64,000 bases of DNA from Pseudomonas asuensis (lineage in GTDB: Bacteria; Pseudomonadota; Gammaproteobacteria; Pseudomonadales; Pseudomonadaceae), in NCBI RefSeq assembly GCF_014646755.1, contig NZ_BMNW01000005.1, forward strand, positions 124,001-188,000. Direction: 5' to 3'. Each line of letters begins with the position of its first letter. The first letter of the stretch is position 1. This document shows, piece by piece, positions 57,368-64,000 of the stretch. Both the position numbers and the translations under genes were made by a program. The notes under the pieces are model-generated. The model searched no databases. It saw only the letters and a list, made by a program, of their open reading frames with translations, and had not been told where the DNA came from.

Positions 57368-58399
57368 ATGTCTCTGATGCTGAATGAAACCCAATCCATT
57401 CCCGCCGTTCTGCAGCATATGCTGGAGGATGATAGTGCCGTTACGGCACTGGCAGACCGTCTGGCTCGTAATCTGCCCGACCTTATGATTACCGTGGCGA
57501 GGGGCAGTTCGGATCACGCAGCCGCCTACCTTGCTCATCTAATGATGTCTCAGATCGGTATTCCCAGCCTTTCGATTCCACTCTCGCTGGTCAGCCTCAA
57601 TCAGCCGCCCTTACGCTTAAATAACGCCTGGGTGGCTGCGCTTTCTCAGTCGGGCAAAAGCCCGGATCTGATCGCCAGTGTTCGTTATCTGAAATCACGT
57701 GGTGCTCGCGCGACAGCCTTGGTCAATACGCCCGACTCGCCTTTGGCAGCAATGGCTGACGGTGAAGTATTGCTGCCCGCCGGGCTTGAGCAGAGCGTGG
57801 CAGCCACCAAAAGCTATGTTGCTATGCTCATGGCAGCTGCCCAGACGGTAGGCCATCTGGAACGCAATCTGGATATGCATCCCTCAGGCCTCCTAGAGGC
57901 ACTCAAGGCATTACCTCAACAAATGGAGCGTGCTGTTCATGCCGACTGGTCAAAGGCTGTTGAAGTGTTGACTCCGGCAGACAAGATGCTGGTGATCGGT
58001 CGCGGCCCAAGCCTTTCGATTGCTCAGGAAGCCGCTCTCAAACTCAAGGAAACCTGCGGGATTCAGGCCGAGGCTTTTTCCAGTGCGGAAGTGAAGCATG
58101 GCCCGATGGAGATCATTACCAAAGGGTATCCGATTCTGGTCTTTGCGCCAGCAGGCGCAGAGCAAGCAGGCACACTGGCGTTTGCCCAGGAGATGCGTGA
58201 GCGGGGAGCCAAGGTGCTGGTCGCGGCAGCCGCCGATAAGGAAGGGGTTAACCTGCCCACCATCCAGACCGACCATGCCCTGCTGGAGCCCTTCACCATG
58301 ATCCAGAGTTTTTATGTGCTTGCCGAGGCATTGGCAACTGCACGTGGCTGCAACCCTGACAAGCCGCACTACCTGAAAAAGGTCACCGAGACGCATTAG
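57368..58399 (+). CDS. SIS-domain aminosugar isomerase/deaminase (GlmS C-domain/AgaS-like)
   Basis: A 343-residue protein with two SIS domains (about 28-170 and 195-335), as in the isomerase half of GlmS. Members of this stand-alone group act as glucosamine-6-phosphate deaminase (NagB-II) or related ketose-aldose isomerases. Motifs: ARGSSDHAAAYLAHL, ALSQSGKSPDLIASVR, EQSVAATKSYVAML, GRGPSLSIAQEAALKLKETCGIQAEAFSSAEVKHGP. AAGGTAA precedes ATG 57368. It is co-transcribed with the ROK kinase. Together they suggest aminosugar use, although no deacetylase (nagA) is present. Confidence 0.87.
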   Translation: MSLMLNETQSIPAVLQHMLEDDSAVTALADRLARNLPDLMITVARGSSDHAAAYLAHLMMSQIGIPSLSIPLSLVSLNQPPLRLNNAWVAALSQSGKSPDLIASVRYLKSRGARATALVNTPDSPLAAMADGEVLLPAGLEQSVAATKSYVAMLMAAAQTVGHLERNLDMHPSGLLEALKALPQQMERAVHADWSKAVEVLTPADKMLVIGRGPSLSIAQEAALKLKETCGIQAEAFSSAEVKHGPMEIITKGYPILVFAPAGAEQAGTLAFAQEMRERGAKVLVAAAADKEGVNLPTIQTDHALLEPFTMIQSFYVLAEALATARGCNPDKPHYLKKVTETH

Positions 58400-58428
58400 T
58401 GGCTGCCCCACCCTGACGCCACAGTAAA

Positions 58429-58458
58429 GCTCCGACACTCCACTGGTCGGGGCTTTTT
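58429..58458 (+). terminator. Terminator after the SIS gene
   Basis: GCTCCGAC/GTCGGGGC (8 bp with one T-G pair) followed by five T. Confidence 0.85.
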
Positions 58459-58547
58459 GTTCTCACTTAAAGCTTGAATCCCCCTGGCCGATAGCACTCG
58501 CATATCGGGCGTACTGTGCGCCGCGCATCAGTTAAATGGAAAGGGTC

Positions 58548-58961
58548 ATGGGACGTACGCCGCTTACGCAAAAAGCATTTATTGGATCAATGCTATTGCT
58601 TTTACCTTGCCTGACATGGGCAGAAGAAGCGGCTGCGAGTGAGTTGTCCGTGAGTGATATTGCAATCATGCTGGGCATTGTTGGCGTGCTGATAGCCTGG
58701 AGCGTATACGAGGGCTTGCGCAGCAGCCGAGTGACAAAAAGACTCGCGCCCCATCAGGCCATCATTGCTGCCAATACGCCTCCGGTAACACCCTGGCAAG
58801 CCCATGCGGAAAACTGCCCGTTCTGTGAAGCCCCAATGGCGTTACGCACGGCCAAGGCAGGCAAGCGTTTTTATGGTTGCAGCCGCGCGCCCATTTGCCA
58901 GGGAACCAAGCTTATCGGCCATCATGCAAGGGCGCGGGCCTCTCGCCTGTCTAGCCTCTAA
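58548..58961 (+). CDS. Membrane-anchored zinc-ribbon (topoisomerase C4-type) protein
   Basis: 137 residues. A signal peptide or N-terminal membrane helix (about 9-26) precedes a second hydrophobic segment (about 40-56, IAIMLGIVGVLIAWSVYEG). A C-terminal single C4 zinc ribbon of the DNA-topoisomerase type is formed by CPFC...FYGCSRAPICQGTK (about 90-123). Such ribbons usually contact single-stranded DNA, yet this one is tethered to the membrane. Function unknown. GGAAAGG 2-9 bases before ATG 58548 favours it over the ATG four codons upstream. Confidence 0.72.
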   Translation: MGRTPLTQKAFIGSMLLLLPCLTWAEEAAASELSVSDIAIMLGIVGVLIAWSVYEGLRSSRVTKRLAPHQAIIAANTPPVTPWQAHAENCPFCEAPMALRTAKAGKRFYGCSRAPICQGTKLIGHHARARASRLSSL

Positions 58962-58970
58962 TCGCTTTGC

Positions 58971-59171
58971 TTACGCCGGAATGTGAGCCTGCCCTCTTGC
59001 CTTGAGGGTATATGCCGGCCGCAGCCGCCAATGCCAGGGGGGAGACCCTTCGGCCAGCGGACATAAGTGCACATCTGAGGATTGATCCGGCAAGACTTTT
59101 CGCGCCATAAAACTCGCACAGGCATCGGCAGTCATCAGATCATTAGCGTCCAGCTTAATAGGCTTATTCAT
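58971..59171 (-). CDS. Possible small protein of unknown function
   Basis: A 66-residue frame (MNKPIKLDANDLMTADACASFM...) with no recognised domain and no clear ribosome site (CCTGAG only). It fills the space between two real genes without overlap, which is its main support. Treat as doubtful. Confidence 0.28.
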   Translation of the reverse strand: MNKPIKLDANDLMTADACASFMARKVLPDQSSDVHLCPLAEGSPPWHWRLRPAYTLKARGQAHIPA

Positions 59172-59378
59172 ACTCAGGGATAAGCGCGCCTTATTAGCTA
59201 GCTTACTTCAAGCACAGTAGCCTTTAGTCATTGTGGATATTGCCCGGCCGTTAGTCACGCCGCTCCGTTCCTGACGCGGTTCCCCCTCAAGACTTGTCGG
59301 GCTCAGCCGATCCTTTGTAACAACTTTTACAGGCTGAAACATGCAGCGTCATTGCGTGTGCACGTCGAGTCGGACTCA

Positions 59379-60461
59379 ATGAATAGTGATCTTTCGGCGT
59401 CTGATCGCGCCCAGATTTTGGAAACAGCAACGGATCGCTTCTGGAGCAGGGGTGTGCTTGGCATCAAGGCGGTGCTGAGTATTCACATCATTTTTCTTTT
59501 GACGTTCATTGCGCTGGACGTCAAAGCCCTCTGGCTGACCAACATTGGCAGCGTGGCCATCCACTTCTATTGCCTACAGCTACTAAAGGCCAAGCGCTAT
59601 CGATTGACAAGCACGCTGCTGATGTCGGAAATCGTCATGCATGCCGTAGTCGCAACGATAGTCCTAGGATGGCATACCGGGTTTTATTATTATCTGCTTT
59701 GCATCATCCCTATCGCGCTATTCAACTACACCGTCGCGCCCTTTTGGCGCTGGATAACCTGCATATTGATCTGTACCTGCCTACTGATAGGCAAGGTAAT
59801 GGATCTTTTTTTCGCCGTTGAACCCCTGTTCATGTTGAGCCCCGAGGTTACAGAGCTGTTCAGCCTGTTCAACCTGGGCTCCGCCATGGTGATGCTTGTG
59901 TATATCTCAGCGCTGACAGCTTCCAGCTCGATTGCAATGCAGGCAGATCTGTTCACCTTGGCCAACAAGGACAGCCTGACCAACCTATATACCCGCGGGC
60001 GTTTGCACAGCGAGGCGCAGCGGCTGTATCGCAGCCCCCAGACCTTCAAACCGATCTCGTTGATCATGCTGGATGTGGATCACTTCAAGAACATCAACGA
60101 TACGTTCGGCCATGACGTGGGCGACATGGTCCTGCAACGGGTGTCATCGGTTATTGCCTCTTCGGTTAGAGGCACTGACGTAGCTTCGCGCTGGGGCGGC
60201 GAAGAGTTTTTGATCCTGATGCGTAATACCGACCTCAAAAATGCCGATAGGATTGCCGAGCGAATCCTGGCTGAGATTCGCGCGATACGGTTCGAAGTAG
60301 AGGGGTCCACCATCATGGTGACCGCAACACTGGCTACCTGTGTGATTGGCGAGCATGAATGCCTGAAGGATGCCATCAAGCGTACCGACAAGGCGCTTTA
60401 CCAGGGTAAGCAGCAAGGCCGAAACCGCGTCATGCCTGCCGCTCAGCCGGTGGTAGCCTGA
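59379..60461 (+). CDS. Membrane diguanylate cyclase
   Basis: 360 residues. Five or six membrane helices (about 22-190) form a sensor-like region without a known domain name. The GGDEF domain (about 205-350) has SLTNLYTRGRLH, the metal-binding MLDVDHFKNINDTFGHDVGD and the active GGEEF. An RxxD inhibitory site (RGTD) lies five residues before it. The enzyme should make cyclic di-GMP under feedback. I chose ATG 59379; in-frame GTG codons upstream look non-coding. Confidence 0.9.
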   Translation: MNSDLSASDRAQILETATDRFWSRGVLGIKAVLSIHIIFLLTFIALDVKALWLTNIGSVAIHFYCLQLLKAKRYRLTSTLLMSEIVMHAVVATIVLGWHTGFYYYLLCIIPIALFNYTVAPFWRWITCILICTCLLIGKVMDLFFAVEPLFMLSPEVTELFSLFNLGSAMVMLVYISALTASSSIAMQADLFTLANKDSLTNLYTRGRLHSEAQRLYRSPQTFKPISLIMLDVDHFKNINDTFGHDVGDMVLQRVSSVIASSVRGTDVASRWGGEEFLILMRNTDLKNADRIAERILAEIRAIRFEVEGSTIMVTATLATCVIGEHECLKDAIKRTDKALYQGKQQGRNRVMPAAQPVVA

Positions 60462-60505
60462 GCGGCCTGCCAAGAATGGACGTCCGGACTAGACGCGCTG
60501 TTCTA

Positions 60506-61531
60506 TCACCGCTCGTCTAGTGGAAAGCGCAGCATTAGCCAGTGCAGGAAAACCCGATTGACCTCATCGGGTCGCTCTTGTTGGGTCCAGTGCCCGGACG
60601 CTTGAATTGCACCACGCTGGAGGTCATGTACGTACGTTTCCATCCCTTCTGACATGGAAGGTGGCAGGAAGGCATCCTGATCCGCCGTAACCATGAGTGA
60701 AGGTACATCTATCTTGGTAGGTAGATTGGCCGAACGCTCCCAGTTACGTGTGATGTTGCGATACCAATTAATGCCTCCAGTAAAGCCGGTTCGGCTGAAG
60801 GTATCGACAAAAACGTTGAACTCCTCCTCGTTCAGAAAGGTTTCCCGAGAGTCCTGTTCGGGCTGATAGGCCTCCAGCCAGCGCACCAGTGCAAAGGCTG
60901 AGCCCTCGTCAGAGGCCTTGGCATTTGAAATACCTTCGCCATCGCCTTGTCTGCTTTCAGGTTTTTTCATCAAAAAACTGAACACATTGCGGGCGTCTCG
61001 GTTGAAGACGCTATCCGCTTCACCAGGCTTTTGGAAATGCACCTGATACATCTCATCGCCCATGCGCTTACGCATGGCCTCAATAGGCTCGACGGGCGGA
61101 CGCGGCAGATAAGGCGTATTAAGGCCAATAACGCCAGCCGTACGGTCAGGGTGTAGAAGTGGCATCTGCCAGACGAGCAGACCACCCCAGTCATGACCAC
61201 AAAAAATAGCCTTCTCTACGCCCAGATGATCCAGCAGGCCGACAAGATCGCCCGTCAGATGCTCCATGTCATAGGCCTCAACCGCCTCAGGGCGTTCGGT
61301 CAGGCCGTAGCCGCGCTGATCCGGTGCGATGACCCAGTACCCAGCCTCACTTAGTGCCTTGATCTGGTGACGCCAGGAAAAGGCCAGCTCGGGAAACCCG
61401 TGGCAGAGCACGATGGGAATTGCCGGTTTGGCGCCAGCCATTCGGGGGCCAGCCTCGTAATAGGCCATCTGGATACCATTGACCGGGGCCATATTAACTG
61501 GCGGCATCATGGGAAGTGCTGGGGCAGACAT
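60506..61531 (-). CDS. Alpha/beta hydrolase, epoxide hydrolase-like
   Basis: A 341-residue cytosolic enzyme of the soluble epoxide-hydrolase branch. The oxyanion motif is HGFPE, the nucleophile Asp114 lies in CGHDWGG (aspartate rather than serine, the mark of epoxide hydrolases and dehalogenases), and the cap domain spans about 150-255. The general-base histidine is in SGHWTQQERP. The cap contains a Gln/Gly-rich insert (ESRQGDGEGISNAKA). Substrate unknown. Its 3' end overlaps an inverted repeat. Confidence 0.88.
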   Translation of the reverse strand: MSAPALPMMPPVNMAPVNGIQMAYYEAGPRMAGAKPAIPIVLCHGFPELAFSWRHQIKALSEAGYWVIAPDQRGYGLTERPEAVEAYDMEHLTGDLVGLLDHLGVEKAIFCGHDWGGLLVWQMPLLHPDRTAGVIGLNTPYLPRPPVEPIEAMRKRMGDEMYQVHFQKPGEADSVFNRDARNVFSFLMKKPESRQGDGEGISNAKASDEGSAFALVRWLEAYQPEQDSRETFLNEEEFNVFVDTFSRTGFTGGINWYRNITRNWERSANLPTKIDVPSLMVTADQDAFLPPSMSEGMETYVHDLQRGAIQASGHWTQQERPDEVNRVFLHWLMLRFPLDER

Positions 61532-61827
61532 GGGCCTCTCCTCTGGTAAATACGTTCTTTAACGGACTGCGCTCAGAGAAAAGGGTTTTGTATCGTAGTG
61601 TTTTGTTGCGTTTATGCTGAATCTGCATCGAAGCTGAGCCGATTCGCTTCAAACGAGGCGGATTAAGCCGTCGTTTTAATACAAAGTGCTATCTACTTGT
61701 CATTCACAGGCAAATCTTATGAACAGTAGACACGGACGATCTGTCCAGAATCAGGAAGGTCTGTGGCTGATACACAGTCCATAACAACGATGCCTTTCAA
61801 GGCACCCTGATGAGCAGAGGACTTAGC

Positions 61828-62934
61828 ATGTCGACCGCCCTTCCAATTCGCCCCCTACCGTTTGACCCTTCCTTTGAACAGATCGCGGATGATGAGGCCG
61901 AGACCACCCGCGAGTTGGTTGAAACAATGCGCACGATCATCGAGACAACGTCCAAGGATTATGGGCATGCGGTACGCAGCGTACATGCCAAAAGCCACGG
62001 ATTACTGCAGGGGCGTCTGAAGGTATTAGAAGGCTTACCTCCAGAGCTGGTCCAGGGGGCGTTTGCCAAAGCAGGGGAATACCCCGTTGTGCTGCGCTTT
62101 TCAACCAACCCCGGAGATTTGCTGGACGATAGCGTCTCTTCGCCACGAGGGCTGGCCATCAAGATCATTGGCATGGAAGGTGACCGCCTGCCAGGAAGCG
62201 AGGGCCAGCTGACGCAAGACTTTGTGATGGTCAATGCATCCGCCTTTTCAGCACCAACGCCAAAGGCGTTTCTGAAAAGCCTGAAGCTTTTGGCAGCTAC
62301 CACAGACAAGGCGCCGGGCCTCAAGAAAGCGCTTTCGGCAGTCCTGCGCGGCACTGAGAAGGTCATCGAAGCCGTCGGCGGAGAAAGCGCAACGCTCAAG
62401 TCCCTGGGTGGCCATCCGGAAACCCATATCCTGGGCGAAACCTTCTACACCAGCGTGCCACTGCTGTATGGCCCTTACTATGCCAAGATGAGTGTGGCAC
62501 CGGCTTCGCCTGAGCTGACGGTATTGGCCGATGCGCCTCTCAATGTGAATGGCAAGCCCAACGGGCTGCGTGACGCAGTAAGCGACTTTTTTGCCCAGCA
62601 AGGTGGTGTATGGGATGTACGGGTTCAACTGGCTACCGATCAGGAAAAGATGCCTGTCGAGGATGCATCCGCACAGTGGCCGGAAGATGAAAGCCCTTAT
62701 ATCATCGTTGCCCGGATTGAGGTCGATCCACAGCCCGCCTGGACAGAGGCTCGCGCCAAGGAAGTAGATGACAGCATGGCCTTCTCACCCTGGCATGGAC
62801 TGGCAGCGCACCGCCCTATTGGTGGCGTGATGCGCTCGCGCAAGCCAGCCTATGAAATGTCGTCCGGATTCAGAGAGCAGTTTAACGGCTGCCCTATTCA
62901 CGAGCCACGCTCACTGGGCACGTTACCGCAATGA
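61828..62934 (+). CDS. Catalase-fold haem protein (SrpA-like catalase family)
   Basis: A 368-residue small catalase-related protein. The distal histidine block RSVHAKSHGLLQG and the VVLRFSTNPGD...SSPRGLAIKIIGM segment correspond to the catalase barrel. The asparagine motif is MVNASAF, and the proximal haem region lies at RPIGGVMRSRKPAYEMSSGFR. Mono-functional catalases are longer (about 480 or more), and members of this short group may act as peroxidases or have other roles. GAGGA lies ten bases before ATG 61828. The first six codons of the longer frame from 61810 are not needed. Confidence 0.85.
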   Translation: MSTALPIRPLPFDPSFEQIADDEAETTRELVETMRTIIETTSKDYGHAVRSVHAKSHGLLQGRLKVLEGLPPELVQGAFAKAGEYPVVLRFSTNPGDLLDDSVSSPRGLAIKIIGMEGDRLPGSEGQLTQDFVMVNASAFSAPTPKAFLKSLKLLAATTDKAPGLKKALSAVLRGTEKVIEAVGGESATLKSLGGHPETHILGETFYTSVPLLYGPYYAKMSVAPASPELTVLADAPLNVNGKPNGLRDAVSDFFAQQGGVWDVRVQLATDQEKMPVEDASAQWPEDESPYIIVARIEVDPQPAWTEARAKEVDDSMAFSPWHGLAAHRPIGGVMRSRKPAYEMSSGFREQFNGCPIHEPRSLGTLPQ

Positions 62935-62942
62935 GCATGACC

Positions 62943-62972
62943 TGCCGGCGTCGTTAGAAGGTGACGCCGGCA
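62943..62972. terminator. Hairpin between the catalase-like gene and rbsD, inside the rbsD end
   Basis: TGCCGGCGTC...GACGCCGGCA is a 10-bp perfect stem. Its right arm is the last codons of rbsD (minus strand) and its left arm lies past the stop. No T run. It may end transcription in both directions with help from Rho. Confidence 0.5.
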
Positions 62973-63358
62973 ATCAATGCGATGTTGGTATAGGGCTGGC
63001 ATTCACCCGTACGAACCTGCACACGGGCCTTCTTGCACAGCACTTTGAGGTCTTCATGGCTCACCAACTGACGCTTGCCAAGCTCGCCCGCAGCACTTAG
63101 CCGCTGAATTTCAGCCAATGCGGGCGGATGCTGGGCAACCGTTTCTTCTGCCAGCACATGGGACTCGATCTGCATCTCGCTCACGATGACTCTTAGTGTG
63201 GTAGCAAAATCAGGCACGCCGTGGGTTACCGCAAGATCGATACACTCCACGCCAGGGGGTACCGGCATGCCGGCGTCACCAATCACGATCACATCGCCGT
63301 GGCCAAGGCTGGCAATCACGCGGGATAGCGCACTGTTAAGCAAGGGTGTCTTTTTCAT
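62954..63358 (-). CDS. rbsD: D-ribose pyranase
   Basis: A 134-residue mutarotase that converts beta-pyranose ribose to the furanose form used by RbsK. It contains catalytic His20 in SLGHGD, the GDAGMPVP loop and the C-terminal [16 protein letters not shown] with its sugar-binding tyrosine. It lies nine bases after rbsK, so the two are co-transcribed. The transport genes and rbsR are presumably to the right of the window. Confidence 0.95.
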   Translation of the reverse strand: MKKTPLLNSALSRVIASLGHGDVIVIGDAGMPVPPGVECIDLAVTHGVPDFATTLRVIVSEMQIESHVLAEETVAQHPPALAEIQRLSAAGELGKRQLVSHEDLKVLCKKARVQVRTGECQPYTNIALIAGVTF

Positions 63359-63366
63359 AGGCGCTC

Positions 63367-64000
63367 TCAGGACTTCAATTCACGGCGATAAGGAATGGAG
63401 GGTTGCGCACCGGCACGAGTGACGGACAGCGCAGCGGCCTGTTGGCCCAGGCGAACGGCCTCATCCAAAGACAGCCCCTCGCCCAGGGCAGCGGCAAAGC
63501 CGCCAACAAAGGTATCACCGGCCGCCGTGGTATCCACCGCCTGGACAACCTGCGCCGGGAAGTGCTGCTGGCGCTGGGCATCCTTATACAGCACGCCCTG
63601 AGAGCCCAGGGTCAACAGGATACGCTTGGCGCCTGCGTCGAGCAGCGCTTGCGCTGCCTCGGCGGCCGTTTCCAGCGAGTCGACCTGGATACCCGTCAGC
63701 AAGCTGGCTTCGCTCTCGTTCGGAATCAGGTAATCCACATTGCCGTACCAATGGGCAGGCAAAGGCCCTACCGCTGGAGCAGGGTTCAAGAGGACCGTTT
63801 TCCCCAATTCGTGGCCGCGGGTCAGGGTCTTTTCAACGGTTGCGACGGGCACCTCCAACTGGGCGATGATCACATCGGCTGCCTGAAACGCGGCGTCATA
63901 CCGGGTCAGATGCTCAGATGACAGCTCACCATTGCCACCCGCCACAATTACGATGCAGTTCTGACCGTTATCATCTACCAGGATGGAAGCAATGCCGGTG
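63367..64000 (-). CDS. rbsK: Ribokinase (partial, 5' end outside the window)
   Basis: The last ~210 codons of a PfkB-family ribokinase that makes ribose 5-phosphate with ATP. The frame enters the window at 63999 ([26 protein letters not shown]) and ends at 63367. Visible: the NPAPA substrate region, [10 protein letters not shown], the ATP block [11 protein letters not shown] and the catalytic base in [17 protein letters not shown]. Its product enters the pentose-phosphate and PRPP pathways encoded at 17-24 kb and by prs. Confidence 0.95.
   Translation of the reverse strand, partial: TGIASILVDDNGQNCIVIVAGGNGELSSEHLTRYDAAFQAADVIIAQLEVPVATVEKTLTRGHELGKTVLLNPAPAVGPLPAHWYGNVDYLIPNESEASLLTGIQVDSLETAAEAAQALLDAGAKRILLTLGSQGVLYKDAQRQQHFPAQVVQAVDTTAAGDTFVGGFAAALGEGLSLDEAVRLGQQAAALSVTRAGAQPSIPYRRELKS

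Overview
The window looks like the chromosome of a Pseudomonas-type gammaproteobacterium with moderate GC (I could not compute the value). The evidence is the order lolB-ispE-tRNA-Gln-prs-rplY-pth-ychF at the left end, an almost complete spuI/spuABCDEFGH polyamine locus in the P. aeruginosa order, OprD-family porins, a DesB-like desaturase, and oscA-sbp-cysTWA. The species cannot be fixed from the sequence alone. There is no phage, insertion sequence, integrase or CRISPR array. Two places show clear gene decay.

Layout. 1-4.7 kb: housekeeping genes for lipoprotein sorting, isoprenoid, PRPP, ribosome and peptidyl-tRNA functions. 4.7-8 kb: a structured non-coding stretch, a secreted PilJ_N-type protein, a small unknown gene, then wreckage. 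The wreckage is an iolC sugar-kinase pseudogene joined directly to the last ~38 codons of an RbsC-type ABC permease, facing a decayed DUF1624 acyltransferase-like gene. 8-17 kb: folA and thyA (folate and dTMP), a DUF2868 membrane protein with a DUF3482 GTPase, a LysR regulator, a FUSC transporter and an EamA exporter. 17.3-24.2 kb: a pentose-phosphate module of transketolase, a 940-residue transaldolase/glucose-6-phosphate isomerase fusion, a short 6-phosphogluconate dehydrogenase, and a HAD phosphatase.

24.2-38.8 kb is the polyamine region. On the minus strand lie an ABC importer (spuD and spuE binding proteins, spuF ATPase, spuG and spuH permeases) and the gamma-glutamylation/transamination genes (spuA, spuB, spuC). 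Divergent spuI follows, then a third PotF-like binding protein and agmatine deiminase aguA. gabD and gabT at 51-54 kb would carry the resulting GABA on to succinate, so much of a putrescine-to-succinate route lies within this window. 39-45 kb: a DJ-1/PfpI protein, two paralogous OprD porins, a PAS-GGDEF cyclase and a desaturase. 45.6-49.6 kb: the sulfate uptake operon headed by oscA. 49.7-51 kb: a Tat-exported SMP-30/gluconolactonase-like protein.

54.5-58.4 kb: tRNA-Arg, then a ROK repressor diverging from a broken APC permease, an unusual ROK kinase and a SIS-domain sugar isomerase/deaminase, together resembling an amino-sugar locus that has lost its own transporter. 58.5-64 kb: a zinc-ribbon membrane protein, a membrane GGDEF cyclase, an epoxide-hydrolase-like enzyme, a catalase-fold haem protein, and the start of a ribose locus (rbsD, rbsK) running off the right edge.

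The least explained items are the run of four hairpins downstream of ychF, the DUF2868/DUF3482 membrane-GTPase pair, the fused pentose-phosphate module, the extended SpuG permease, and the ROK kinase without its zinc motif.
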